The notes: generated by a model from the sequence alone, not told the origin. A DNA stretch of 64,000 bases from Gemmatimonadota bacterium (GCA_003169895.1 PNAE01000007.1:1593978-1657977); one strand, 5' to 3'; shown: positions 8,708 to 17,295, counted from the stretch's first letter. A program made the numbers and translations.

Positions 8708-10020
8708 TGGCTGCCTCCCTTCGCGAATTGATTCACGGGCGGATTCCCAGGGATGAGCGGAGTGCCCGTCAGCATTTCCAGTTCGGCGTATGCGCCGCCA
8801 GCCTGGGCATCGAGCGATTGCAGCTTCTCCCGGTAACCGTTCACGACCATGAGGGCGTCGAGCATTGTCATGAAGTCCACGGTCCCGGTCTGATAGGCGT
8901 CACGCGCAGACTGTGCTGTCGCTTCGGCTTGGGGAAGGATTGATCCCGTGTAAAGCGATCTAAGTCGGGAAATACCGGTGATCTGCGCCACTAATTCCGC
9001 GATCTTCCCGCGAGTCTCTGCGCGTACAACGGCCAGATCGGCGTCGGCCATCTCACGCATCGCGGTGGCTTCATCCCGCATTTGGAGCTGACGACTCTTG
9101 GCCCAGATCGGCACGGTGGCACCGAGCATCAGGCTTACCATGCGATCGGTATTGCCGTCGGGCATCCCGCGTTGCCCGTATGAGATTCCGACCTCCAGGT
9201 CAGGCCAGATCTCGCGCCGCGCGAGGCGTTCGGACGCCGCTGCGGCTTGCACGTCTGCGGCCGCGGAACGGAGCATCCCGCGTGAGGCTAAGGCTCGATT
9301 GACTAGCGTATCGACGGAGGGCGGATGATCGGGTAGGTCCGGCAGCGTGGTCGCACCGACGGAGTCGGTCACGCTGCGGTCGAGCAACGCATTGAGCCGG
9401 GCCGCCATCGCTGCCCGCATCCGGGTCATTTCCTCGGCTTCCCCGGTCATCCGATTCGTCTCGAGCTGGGCGCGGAGGACGTCGGACTGTCGAGCGTTGC
9501 CGACCGCGTACATCTGCGTGACCGATGCGCTGATTTCCTGAAGGAGTCGCAGCGTTTCACCAGTGATGGCGAGTGTGGCATCAAGCCGATGCAATTCGAA
9601 GAATGCCATTGCGGCGTTTGCCCGTCGCGACCAGATGACTTCACTCACGGCCGCCTGCGCAGAGTTCGCCCGCGCTTCGGCCGCCTGACCGGCGACGCCG
9701 AGTTTGCCTGCCAGGGGAATCATCTGGGTCAATTGCAGCTGATTCATCCCCAACGGGTCGTTGAGGCCAAGCCCGGGGAGATTGCGGTTCATCAACTGGA
9801 GCTGCAATGCCGGGTCCGGGAGGCGACTCGCGCCAGGTACCCGAGCCCGGGCGGCACGGGCCGCTGCATTTGCCGACCAGATTGACGGACTCGCGCTGTC
9901 TATGGCGCGGTAGATCATGTCGAGCGTTATCAGCGGCGACGGCTGTTGCGCCGACATCGCACCGACGGGCGACGCCACCACGGCGGCGGCCGCAGCCGCC
10001 TGTAAGAACCGAATCCACAT
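8704..10020 (-). CDS. cusC: CusC-type outer-membrane efflux protein (TolC family)
   Basis: Outer-membrane channel of the TolC family, 438 residues. A signal peptide (first ~25 residues, ending near GAMSAQ) precedes two long alpha-helical repeats rich in Ala, Arg and Glu. The motif DPALQLQLMNRNLPG and the QMIPLAGK turn are common in CusC-type proteins. It completes the CusCBA system and its stop overlaps the cusB start by 4 nt. The ATG at 10020 sits 92 nt after the stop of the small Cys/His-rich gene, so it may belong to the same transcript. Confidence 0.9.
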   Translation of the reverse strand: MWIRFLQAAAAAAVVASPVGAMSAQQPSPLITLDMIYRAIDSASPSIWSANAAARAARARVPGASRLPDPALQLQLMNRNLPGLGLNDPLGMNQLQLTQMIPLAGKLGVAGQAAEARANSAQAAVSEVIWSRRANAAMAFFELHRLDATLAITGETLRLLQEISASVTQMYAVGNARQSDVLRAQLETNRMTGEAEEMTRMRAAMAARLNALLDRSVTDSVGATTLPDLPDHPPSVDTLVNRALASRGMLRSAAADVQAAAASERLARREIWPDLEVGISYGQRGMPDGNTDRMVSLMLGATVPIWAKSRQLQMRDEATAMREMADADLAVVRAETRGKIAELVAQITGISRLRSLYTGSILPQAEATAQSARDAYQTGTVDFMTMLDALMVVNGYREKLQSLDAQAGGAYAELEMLTGTPLIPGNPPVNQFAKGGSQ

Positions 10021-10112
10021 ATTTCGACCTCGTCACGACGGACGAACTGTCCGCCAGCCAACGTTCAGCCCCGGCGCTTGCGCGTCAGGTCAGGAACACC
10101 ATTGTGATGAGG

Positions 10113-10466
10113 TCAGGCGTTTGGTGGAGGTACCGGCGGTGCGGTGGGGTCGGACGTGTGCAACGAGGCGGACGTGATGGCGATAGGCGCCAGGGTGGCT
10201 CCACCCGATGCCGTCGTCCGAATGAGAGACGGGAGCGACAGTCCTGTATTCACTGCGCAAACCGGGGCGCTCTGACACTCGCACCCTGGAGCTGAGGGGT
10301 TGCCCGGCTCTTCGTGGTGTGATCTGTCGCTATGGCCCGGCGCACCGGGCGAGTGGCTGGTCATCTCGCAGGGCTCGTGAGCGGGCGCCTGCATTGCGCA
10401 CGCTGCCGCTACGGCCACTGGCCGGAGCTGTACTAGCAGGAGCAATGTCGCGAGAAACCGGACCAT
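10113..10466 (-). CDS. Small secreted Cys/His-rich protein heading the cus operon
   Basis: Protein of 117 residues with a signal peptide (about 1-20, VRFLATLLLLVQLRPVAVA). The mature part has scattered Cys (CAM, CEM, CECQ, CAV) and a His-rich stretch (HSDRSHHEEPG), followed by a low-complexity Ser/Thr/Pro tail ending PPVPPPNA. It resembles small DUF2946- or CopL-like periplasmic metal proteins found ahead of copper efflux genes, but I cannot assign it firmly. As the first gene of the leftward operon it may buffer or sense periplasmic copper. The ATG at 10466 is the only sensible start before the signal sequence. Confidence 0.65.
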   Translation of the reverse strand: MVRFLATLLLLVQLRPVAVAAACAMQAPAHEPCEMTSHSPGAPGHSDRSHHEEPGNPSAPGCECQSAPVCAVNTGLSLPSLIRTTASGGATLAPIAITSASLHTSDPTAPPVPPPNA

Positions 10467-10505
10467 GCTCTAACGCTACCCCGGGACATCACGCGTTGCA
10501 ACGGC

Positions 10506-10532
10506 GTGAAGACAGGTTCACGAATTCTTCAC
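10506..10532 (-). promoter_or_regulatory. TTCAC repeats upstream of the cus operon
   Basis: TTCAC occurs at 10517-10521 and 10528-10532, exactly 11 bp apart, and an inverted copy GTGAA lies at 10506-10510. Direct pentamers with an 11-bp period are the usual layout of OmpR/PhoB-family response-regulator sites (established for the family). The element lies 40-67 bp upstream of the first gene of the copper operon. No two-component genes are in the window, so the regulator is unknown. Confidence 0.35.
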
Positions 10533-10607
10533 GGTAGCGCGAAATGTTCGGGGACTTGCTCGGGGACCCCGAGGTCGCATCTTGTCCTTTTCAGGCGTCA
10601 TGGTCAC

Positions 10608-10639
10608 CGCAAACCCGCATTCTGACGCGGTCCGGCAGG
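10608..10639 (+). repeat. 32-bp direct repeat, copy 1
   Basis: Starts CGCAAACCCG and ends GGTCCGGCAGG. It is identical over 32 bp to 14105-14136. The two copies have the same orientation and flank the first PadR/ADOP module (10872-13866). The second copy is followed within 20 bp by the decayed tRNA-Lys end, so the pair may mark one integrated unit of the island. Confidence 0.85.
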
Positions 10640-10820
10640 TCTGGGCCGCCCTCTCAGCGCAGGCCTGGCGGCCGTATTCCTGCCTTGGGGACTTTAAGAA
10701 GAAACGCGGGACGATTCCAACGGCCATCGTACGTACACCGGAGCCATGTCGGGGAGGCTCAGTGCACTTGGCCTCAGTAGAGGTCGCGACTTAATCGCCA
10801 ACTTCCCGACCCAGATCTCA

Positions 10821-10840
10821 CCTCCCGCGACGGCGGGAGG
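10821..10840 (-). terminator. Hairpin after the first ADOP gene
   Basis: CCTCCCGC pairs with GCGGGAGG over 8 bp around the tetraloop GACG, about 30 bp past the TAG of the leftward ADOP gene. There is no T-run on the minus strand after it, so it is at best a weak or factor-assisted terminator. Confidence 0.4.
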
Positions 10841-10871
10841 CGAGCCGAAGCGATAAAGGGCGCGGGACGCG

Positions 10872-13529
10872 CTACTCGCTACGCAGGGCTTCCACCGGAT
10901 TGATCTTGGTGGCCGCCCGCGCCGGTATGGCACAGGCGCCCGCGCATACAGCCAACGCGACAATCGCTGCCGTGACATACGTCGACGGGTCCGTAGGCGC
11001 AACTCCAAATAACATTCCGCTGAGGACGTGTGACAGCGCGTACGCACCGGCCACACCGACCAGCACGCCGGCGACCGCCATGTGCGCGCCCTGACGCAGG
11101 ATCATCGCGACGATACGGGTCTCTCGTGCGCCCAGCGCCACACGCACGCCGATCTCACGCGTTCGTTCCATGACCGAGTACGCCACGACGCTGTACAGGC
11201 CCACGGCCGATAACAGCCCGGCGATCACGGCAAGCACACCGAGCAATCGGCCGAAAAGGCGCTCGGGGGCTATCGACCGGTTCACGCTTTGGGTGAGCGA
11301 CTCCATGGGCGAAACTGGCAATGATGGGTCGAATTGGCCGAGTTCCTCACTCACGAGACGCTGGACCTGCGCCGGCGCGAGCGACGACCGCACGACGAGC
11401 GTCGTACCGAACTTATTCGATTCCGTCCAGGGCATGTAGGCCGTCACTTTGGCGCCGCCCCGCAGCGATGTCGCACGGGTGTCCGACACGACGCCGACGA
11501 CGGTCAATGGGACGGTTCCGCGGTAAATCCGTCGTTCGATCCGGGCCCCGATCGGGTTGGCTGGTCCGAACAGTGTCCGTGCCGCACTCTGGCTCAGGAC
11601 TACGGCGTCCGACGTCGAATCGTCGAATTCCGCCGCCGCGAAAGTGCGACCTGCCAGCACGGCGATCCCCATGGCCTTGAAGTAGTCCGGGGACACGCCG
11701 TTCGCGATAACCGTCACCGGCCAGTTCTTGCCGGTGCTGCCGAGTGTGCGGAGATCTACCAACTCGTACGAGTTGCCAAACGGGATCGCGGAGGCGGACG
11801 CGGCAGCGACTATTCCGCGCTGATGAGCCATCCAGCCAATCGCTTCGACGCGCAACGGGTGCAAGCGAGCCGCGGAATAGCCCTGCGGGTCGGTGTAGAT
11901 GTTGAACGTGGTCACGCCGGCCGCATCGAAGCCGAGCGGGACGCGGTGCAGGCGTCCGACACTACGGGCGAGCAGAACCGCCCCGATCACCAGCGTTACC
12001 GACGCGCCAACCTGCAGCGCGGTGAGGGCCGATCGTACGCGCGGGGCGGCGCGGTACCCGCCGCGTCCGGCAGTGCGGAGGTGCGTCAAGCCGTCACGAC
12101 GCAACGCCATGAGTCCAGGGGCAAGACTGTACATCAATCCAGTCGTTAGTGTGAGCGTCGCGGCGAACCCGATGACACGCCAGTCGAGGGGAATCCGGTC
12201 GAACTGTGGCAGGCCGTACCCCGTAATTCCTGCGAAGAGGTGCCCGAGGAGCACGCTCAGTCCGATCCCGGCACATCCGCCGAGCGCGGCGAGGAGAACA
12301 CCTTCGACCAGGTGCTGCTGGAGCACGCGCCCCGCTGAGGCACCCAAGGCCCGCCGCACGGCGAATTCGCCGCGACGGCGCACCGACCGGAGGAGCAGGA
12401 GGTTGGCCGTGTTTCCACAGGCAATCAGCAGCACCAGTCCGACGATGCCGAACATCAACCGCACGTTCTCTACTTTCCTGTCATATCCGCGCGTCGGGGT
12501 GCCAAGCACGCCGTTGATGGTCGGAGGATTCTCGACGTACCCCTCACCGCCTTCCGGGATGGGAAGCGCGCCCATTGCCCGCCGCAGCGCAGCCAGTGCG
12601 GCGGCCGCGCCGTCGCGGCCCCCTACGCGCACGATAATTTCGTCCAGCAGGCGAACCTTGGGATCCGCGGCGCTGAGACCCGGACTGTGCCGGAGCACGG
12701 CGTACGCAGAGACCGGTAGCCAGACGTCAACGGGGCGGATCCGGTCGGTGCCTCGAAAGGCGGGCGAAGCCACGCCAATCACGGTGAACGTGGCCGCGTT
12801 GATCACCACGCGGCGTCCAACGATGTCGGCGGTGGCGCCGAAGTGCGATCGCCACAACGCGTCGCTAATGATGACGACGCGTGCGTCGACGTCGGATTGC
12901 GTTTCCGTGGGAGCGAAGAAGCGACCTCTCGTCGGTGTAACGCCCAAGACGCCGAAGTAATTCCCCGCAACGACGTCGCCGGACAACGACCGCGCTGGTG
13001 CGTCGGCCCGCCCGATCTGGATTGGCCAATCGGCGTGTGCGATCATGTTGCGCAGAATCGGAGCGGATCGCTGCACGGTAACGAAGTCCGGGAATGAGAC
13101 CCCGAGATCCGACACGAACGGCACCAGGTCCGCCGGTGCGGTGATTCCTGGCACCGGCCGCAGGAGGAGCCAGTTCGCCCAGCTGAAAACGGCCGTCGTC
13201 GCACCGATTCCGATCGCGAGGGTCGCGATCACACCGCCAGAAAATGCCGGTCGACGACGCAGGCTGCGGATCGCAACGCGGACGTCCATTGACGTGTCGT
13301 CGAGAAATCGCAGCCCGCGTTCATCCCGCACCGATTCCTTGTGCCGCTCCACTCCGCCGAACGCGATGCGGGCTTGGCGGCGCGCCTCGTCGGCCGGCAT
13401 CCCCGCATCCTCAAGTCGTTGCTGTTCCATGGCGAGATGCACGGCGAATTCGCGCTGCATCTCCCGTTCCCCATCCGAAGGCCTGACCAGGGCGCGGAAC
13501 CACATTGCGGTACGAGACCCGAGTGACAT
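10872..13529 (-). CDS. ADOP-type ABC permease (MacB/FtsX duplicated permease)
   Basis: Large ABC-transporter permease of 885 residues of the ADOP class (duplicated permease without its own ATPase). After an ~80-residue soluble N-terminal helix region come two MacB-like periplasmic domains alternating with FtsX domains: helix RRRPAFSGGVIATLAIGIG near 90, FtsX signature LLIACGNTANLLLLRS with RRALGAS near 360-400, and the second FtsX near 760-880 with GVRVALGARETRIV. The ATG at 13529 is preferred over the GTG at 13535 because TGAGGTGG lies just before it. It follows padR by a few bases on the same strand. It probably moves a hydrophobic substrate or exerts MacB-type mechanotransmission; the substrate is unknown. 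Confidence 0.88.
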   Translation of the reverse strand: MSLGSRTAMWFRALVRPSDGEREMQREFAVHLAMEQQRLEDAGMPADEARRQARIAFGGVERHKESVRDERGLRFLDDTSMDVRVAIRSLRRRPAFSGGVIATLAIGIGATTAVFSWANWLLLRPVPGITAPADLVPFVSDLGVSFPDFVTVQRSAPILRNMIAHADWPIQIGRADAPARSLSGDVVAGNYFGVLGVTPTRGRFFAPTETQSDVDARVVIISDALWRSHFGATADIVGRRVVINAATFTVIGVASPAFRGTDRIRPVDVWLPVSAYAVLRHSPGLSAADPKVRLLDEIIVRVGGRDGAAAALAALRRAMGALPIPEGGEGYVENPPTINGVLGTPTRGYDRKVENVRLMFGIVGLVLLIACGNTANLLLLRSVRRRGEFAVRRALGASAGRVLQQHLVEGVLLAALGGCAGIGLSVLLGHLFAGITGYGLPQFDRIPLDWRVIGFAATLTLTTGLMYSLAPGLMALRRDGLTHLRTAGRGGYRAAPRVRSALTALQVGASVTLVIGAVLLARSVGRLHRVPLGFDAAGVTTFNIYTDPQGYSAARLHPLRVEAIGWMAHQRGIVAAASASAIPFGNSYELVDLRTLGSTGKNWPVTVIANGVSPDYFKAMGIAVLAGRTFAAAEFDDSTSDAVVLSQSAARTLFGPANPIGARIERRIYRGTVPLTVVGVVSDTRATSLRGGAKVTAYMPWTESNKFGTTLVVRSSLAPAQVQRLVSEELGQFDPSLPVSPMESLTQSVNRSIAPERLFGRLLGVLAVIAGLLSAVGLYSVVAYSVMERTREIGVRVALGARETRIVAMILRQGAHMAVAGVLVGVAGAYALSHVLSGMLFGVAPTDPSTYVTAAIVALAVCAGACAIPARAATKINPVEALRSE

Positions 13530-13536
13530 GACCACC

Positions 13537-13866
13537 TCAGCCGTAGGCGTTGATGATCAGTTCGACCGCCGTCGCAAAGCGTCGCCAGTCATCAACTTCG
13601 GCACCGAGCGCCCGCGTGCCGGCGGCCGTCAGGGCATAGTATTTCGCTTCGCGATTGTGCTCGGTGGTGCGCCATCCGCCCTTGATGAGCCCCTTCTTTT
13701 CGAGGCGGTAGAGGGCAGGGTAGAGCGAACCCTGACCGATCTGCAGGGCGTCGGCCGAGAGCTGCCGGATCCGCTGGCTGATGCCCCAGCCGTGCATCGG
13801 TTCCAGCGAAAGGGACTTGAGAACAAGCAGGTCGAGCGTGCCTTGCAGTACGTCGGATCCCGCCAT
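13537..13866 (-). CDS. PadR-family transcriptional regulator
   Basis: Protein of 109 residues, the usual size of the short PadR class. It begins LQGTLDLLVLKSL and continues HGWGISQRI and GQGSLYPALYRLEKKGLI, the winged-helix of PadR, followed by the REAKYYALTAAG wing. The ATG at 13866 is chosen because AGGAG lies 7 nt upstream and homology starts there. A TATACT on the minus strand (13894-13899) is well placed as a -10 box. It forms a two-gene operon with the ADOP permease, and PadR regulators usually repress such operons and themselves. Confidence 0.92.
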   Translation of the reverse strand: MAGSDVLQGTLDLLVLKSLSLEPMHGWGISQRIRQLSADALQIGQGSLYPALYRLEKKGLIKGGWRTTEHNREAKYYALTAAGTRALGAEVDDWRRFATAVELIINAYG

Positions 13867-14104
13867 TCTCTGCTCCTGTCGAATGAAATAGGGAGTATAC
13901 GGCGGTTTCTGTCGATCGGGAAGGGGAGCGACGGAGTGGCAGATGCTCAATGTGCGCGCCAACAAGAATGCGGCCCGACCTCACGCCGCAGTGACGTGGC
14001 TCGACTTCACTACCGGGCCCACCAGCGGTCCGGCGTCTGGCGATTGACTGTCTGCGTAACGGGGAGGGCTACGCCTTCTTGGCTTTTTCGGACAGCGTGA
14101 TCGG

Positions 14105-14136
14105 CGCAAACCCGCATTCTGACGCGGTCCGGCAGG
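14105..14136 (+). repeat. 32-bp direct repeat, copy 2
   Basis: Identical to 10608-10639 in the same orientation. It lies 20 bp before the tRNA-Lys fragment. On the minus strand both copies encode the same short peptide (CRTASECGFA) before diverging, consistent with a duplicated gene end or element end rather than a terminal inverted repeat of an IS. Confidence 0.85.
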
Positions 14137-14155
14137 GTAGGCCCCCCCACCCGAC

Positions 14156-14202
14156 TGACTCTTGGTCACCAGGTTGTAGGTCCGAGTCCTGGTCGGGGCA
14201 TG
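14156..14202 (+). repeat. Decayed tRNA-Lys 3' end (att-like fragment)
   Basis: Forty of 47 positions match tRNA-Lys 316-362, from the anticodon loop through CGGGGCA and the next TG, in the same orientation. The 5' half is absent and the T stem is broken (GTAGG against CCTGG), so it is not a working tRNA. A 3' tRNA fragment at the distal end of a segment that begins at the intact tRNA is the classic trace of tyrosine-recombinase integration. The divergence implies an old event. Confidence 0.65.
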
Positions 14203-14245
14203 CACACATGATCCCGACGTCACGCGAGTGGCGGTGGGATTCGTG

Positions 14246-16951
14246 TTATTCCGCCCGGAGCGCGCTATTCGGATCAACGCGCGCGGCCCGGAGCGCCGGG
14301 CCGGCGCTTGCCGCCGCAGCGATCATCAGCATCAGCACTGAACACCCCACCAACGTGGCCGGATCGCGCGGCGAGACACCGAATAGCAGCGGCTCGATCC
14401 ACCGCGCGGCGATGAGCGCCGTCGCGATGCCGATCGCGACGGCCACGAGAACGGTCCGGAGCGCTTGGCCAAGGACCAGTCGGAGGACATCCCCTCCTCC
14501 GGCACCGAGCGCCATCCGGACGCCCATTTCGTGTCGGCGCTGGGCAACGCCATAGGCGATCACGCTGTAGAGCCCCACCGCCGCCACCAGCAACGCGAGC
14601 CCGCCGAATACGGTGAACATCGTGGCACCCAGCCGCCACGACCGCGTCTGGTGGTCGATGATGCTCGCAAACGGCGTCACCCGCACGAACGCCTCGCCGG
14701 GTGCCGTGCGCTGCAGGGCGCGACGAATCGCCTCGGCACGAAGCACCGCATCACCGCGCGTCCGGATGAACACGCCGCCATCGCTGCCAGCGAGACCGAC
14801 CGGCAGGTAGTACATCAGGCCGGGGTCATGGATCAGGGAACTCGTCTTGATGTCTTCGGCGACGCCAATGACCCATGTGCACGGCACCGTGTCGGCCCGG
14901 ATCCGGACGCACTGGCCGATCGGATCAGCGTGCGGCCAGAGTGCACGCGCCATCGACTGGCTCACCACCATCACTCGACTCGAGTCCGTCGACTGCGCAT
15001 CGGTGATCGGCATCCCTCGCACGATCGCGGTGCCCATCGTCCGGAAGTAATCGCCCGACACATACTGCGCGTCGAACGATCCCAACTTGGTTACCGAGTC
15101 GATTCCGCTCACGAAGAGACGTTCTTCGAGACTGAGCTGGAACGGCACGCTCACGATCCGGGCCGCGGCTTCCACATCGGGGCGTTCGCGGGCCAGGGTC
15201 ATCATGCGCCACATCAACTGTTGCAGGGCGCTATCGGAGAGCGCGGTTCCTCGCATCCCAACCCCCACCAAGAGCACGCGACTGGCGTCGTAGCCGAGGT
15301 GAGTCGCTTCGGCGCGCTGCAAGCTGCGCACGAAGAGGCCGGCGCCCACGAGCAGCACGAGGGTGAGCGATCCCTGCACGATCAGGAGCACCGTGCGGAC
15401 GCGTGACCGCGCGTAGCCACCTTCCTGGGCGCCCGCCTTGAGTGCCGTGGTGATATCGGCTCGCGTCGTCTGGATCGCGGGAACGATTCCCGCGACCGCT
15501 CCAGCAACCAGCACAGCGAGCACGGTAAAGCTCACAACCCGGAGGTCGGTCCACGTCGATACGGCAGCGGCATCTGGAAGAAAGGAACGACGGATGATGG
15601 TGCCGCCCCAATCGGCGATCGCCAGGCCGAGGATGCCGCCGAGGGTCGCGAGCAAGAGGCTCTCGATCAGTAGCTGGCCCGCGAGTCGAGAGCGGCTGAT
15701 GCCAAGCGCGAGCCGCACGGCCACTTCACGACGCCGGCTCAGTGCACGAGCGAGCAGGAGATTGCCGACATTTGCGCACGCGATGATCAGGACGATCGCG
15801 GCCACTGCAATCAGCCAGAGAGCAACCTTGGAGTCCGAACTCTGATTCGGCCCACGCTGCGCAAGGAGTGGAGCGGCGAGCGCGCGCAGGTGCTCGACGT
15901 CGGCACGTGGCGCCCCGAACTGCAAGATCTGTTGCACCGTATTGCTGCGCAGATAGGCGTTGGTCAGATCGGTTGTTGCCTGCGCCGCGGTGACACCCGG
16001 CTTGCGGCGGATCACCATCGACATCCAGATCCGGCCGTAGCCTTGGGCGTACTGATCACCGCCGCCATATTCCGCCGCTGCCGCCGCCGTGATTGGCAGA
16101 AATGCCGCCGGCGCTTCGGTGTCCATCCCCATGAAGCCGCGCGGTGCAACGCCGATGACGGTGTACGACTGCCGGCCGATGCGGAGTTGGGTTCCGATCA
16201 CGCTGGTCGAGCCACCGAGGGTCGTGTGCCAGTAGTCATACCCGAGCACCGCCACGGCGGTGCCGGTGGGCGCGCGGTCTTCGTCAGGAAGGAAGAATCG
16301 GCCGAGGACCGGGCGCGCCGCAAAGAACGACCAGAACGATGCGCTTACTTCTTCGACGGGAAGCTGCTGCACCAGTTCGCCGGTGCCGAAGGCGAGGTGG
16401 TTGTCGAAGACCGCCGCGCTGTGGGCCACGGTCGCCGTCCACTTCGACAGATCCTGGTAGCGCGGATAGGCGAGCGCCGCCATCGCGCGCTCCCTGCCCT
16501 CGATAGTGCGCATCAGGTAGACGCGGTTCACTTCCGCGGGGCGGGTGAGGTAGGCCGGCGGCCGGAAGAGGAGGCGATCGACGACGCCGAACATCGTCAC
16601 GTTCGCGCCGATCCCGAGACCGAGCGTGACGACCACCGCCGCAGCGAACCAGGGCCGCATCCGCAGGCCGCGAAGTGCCCAGCGGAGGTCCTGCGCGGCG
16701 TTGCCGAACCGCTCGCGCCGTTGTTCGCCGCGCTCGCGGGACCGGTCGATGGTCGTCAGCTGGTCACGCGTGCCTGTGACGTCACCAAAGCAGCGCTCCG
16801 CCTCGGCGCGTGCGGCGACGGAACTCAGGCCACGTCGCAAGAGCTCCTCCACCTTCATCTGAAAGTGGAATTGCAGTTCCTCGTCGACGCCTCGCTGCAC
16901 CTCGCCGCGATCGAGGCGGAAGATCCGCCGAATGCCGGGCCAGTGGTTCAT
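14246..16951 (-). CDS. ADOP-type ABC permease, second copy
   Basis: Protein of 901 residues with the same plan as the gene at 10872: an N-terminal soluble segment with QFHFQMKVEELLRRG near residue 30, MacB-like domain beginning LRMRPWFAAAVVVTLG, FtsX motif LIIACANVGNLLLARAL and RRREVAVRLALG near 400, then a second MacB/FtsX half ending GVRMALGAGGGDVLRLVL. GAGGTG lies 6 nt before the ATG. Sequence similarity to the first copy is clear but well below identity, so this is an old paralogue and not a recent duplication. It forms an operon with the PadR gene 9 nt upstream. Its substrate is unknown. Confidence 0.88.
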   Translation of the reverse strand: MNHWPGIRRIFRLDRGEVQRGVDEELQFHFQMKVEELLRRGLSSVAARAEAERCFGDVTGTRDQLTTIDRSRERGEQRRERFGNAAQDLRWALRGLRMRPWFAAAVVVTLGLGIGANVTMFGVVDRLLFRPPAYLTRPAEVNRVYLMRTIEGRERAMAALAYPRYQDLSKWTATVAHSAAVFDNHLAFGTGELVQQLPVEEVSASFWSFFAARPVLGRFFLPDEDRAPTGTAVAVLGYDYWHTTLGGSTSVIGTQLRIGRQSYTVIGVAPRGFMGMDTEAPAAFLPITAAAAAEYGGGDQYAQGYGRIWMSMVIRRKPGVTAAQATTDLTNAYLRSNTVQQILQFGAPRADVEHLRALAAPLLAQRGPNQSSDSKVALWLIAVAAIVLIIACANVGNLLLARALSRRREVAVRLALGISRSRLAGQLLIESLLLATLGGILGLAIADWGGTIIRRSFLPDAAAVSTWTDLRVVSFTVLAVLVAGAVAGIVPAIQTTRADITTALKAGAQEGGYARSRVRTVLLIVQGSLTLVLLVGAGLFVRSLQRAEATHLGYDASRVLLVGVGMRGTALSDSALQQLMWRMMTLARERPDVEAAARIVSVPFQLSLEERLFVSGIDSVTKLGSFDAQYVSGDYFRTMGTAIVRGMPITDAQSTDSSRVMVVSQSMARALWPHADPIGQCVRIRADTVPCTWVIGVAEDIKTSSLIHDPGLMYYLPVGLAGSDGGVFIRTRGDAVLRAEAIRRALQRTAPGEAFVRVTPFASIIDHQTRSWRLGATMFTVFGGLALLVAAVGLYSVIAYGVAQRRHEMGVRMALGAGGGDVLRLVLGQALRTVLVAVAIGIATALIAARWIEPLLFGVSPRDPATLVGCSVLMLMIAAAASAGPALRAARVDPNSALRAE

Positions 16952-16960
16952 CCGGTCACC

Positions 16961-17287
16961 TCACGCCGTCTGCAGGACCCTGGCGATGGCGCGCGCGTAG
17001 CGCGACCACCGCTCACTCTCGCGGCGCAGCTGTCGCCGCCCAGCCGGAGTGAGCTGGTAGAACTTCGCCTTGCGATTGTTGTCGGAGAGTCCCCATCGCG
17101 AGACCAGCCAGCCGCGCTTCTCCATGCGGTGCAGGGAGGTGTAGAGGGCACCTTCCTGGATCTGGAGGTCGTCTTCGGTGGTCTCGCTCACCCAGCGCAC
17201 CACGGCGTAGCCATGCTGCGGCCCCCACGTCAGCGCCTTAAGCACCAGCAGGTCAAGCGTGCCTTGCAGCAGGTCCAGGTCGGCCAT
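16961..17287 (-). CDS. PadR-family transcriptional regulator, second copy
   Basis: Protein of 108 residues starting MADLDLLQGTLDLLVLKAL, with HGYAVVRWV, QEGALYTSLHRMEKRGWL and a wing NRKAKFYQLTPAGRRQL. The ATG at 17287 is supported by the family start and by GGGAAG upstream. A good promoter (TTGACC-N17-TACCTT, 17318-17346) and a perfect inverted repeat (17296-17320) lie directly upstream, so autorepression is likely. It is co-transcribed with the second ADOP permease. Confidence 0.93.
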   Translation of the reverse strand: MADLDLLQGTLDLLVLKALTWGPQHGYAVVRWVSETTEDDLQIQEGALYTSLHRMEKRGWLVSRWGLSDNNRKAKFYQLTPAGRRQLRRESERWSRYARAIARVLQTA

Positions 17288-17295
17288 CGTCGGCA

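Larger units (their letters stand above)
10467..10871. other. Intergenic junction inside the tRNA-Lys-linked island
   Basis: About 400 bp without a credible gene, between the start of the copper operon and the end of the first ADOP gene. It holds the TTCAC repeats (10506-10532), a copy of ATGTTCGGGGAC (10544-10555), the first copy of a 32-bp repeat (10608-10639) and a hairpin (10821-10840). A short minus-strand frame (10518-10727) covers the repeat, but its last residues are shared with the equally doubtful frame at the other copy, so I do not call it a gene. Confidence 0.6.
13867..14245. other. Intergenic end of the tRNA-Lys-linked island
   Basis: Nearly 380 bp between the two PadR/ADOP modules with no credible gene. 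It contains the promoter region of the first padR, the second 32-bp repeat (14105-14136) and the decayed tRNA-Lys 3' end (14156-14202). Past 14202 the sequence runs into the end of the second ADOP gene. Confidence 0.6.

Noticed and set aside
10608-14136. 32-bp repeat as IS terminal repeats
   Set aside because: The copies are direct, not inverted, and no transposase lies between them.
14156-14202. A second functional tRNA-Lys
   Set aside because: Only the 3' half is present and the T stem does not pair, so it is a fragment.
360-14202. Integrase gene for the island
   Set aside because: I looked on both strands near both ends; only an IS3 remnant and unconvincing short frames are there.
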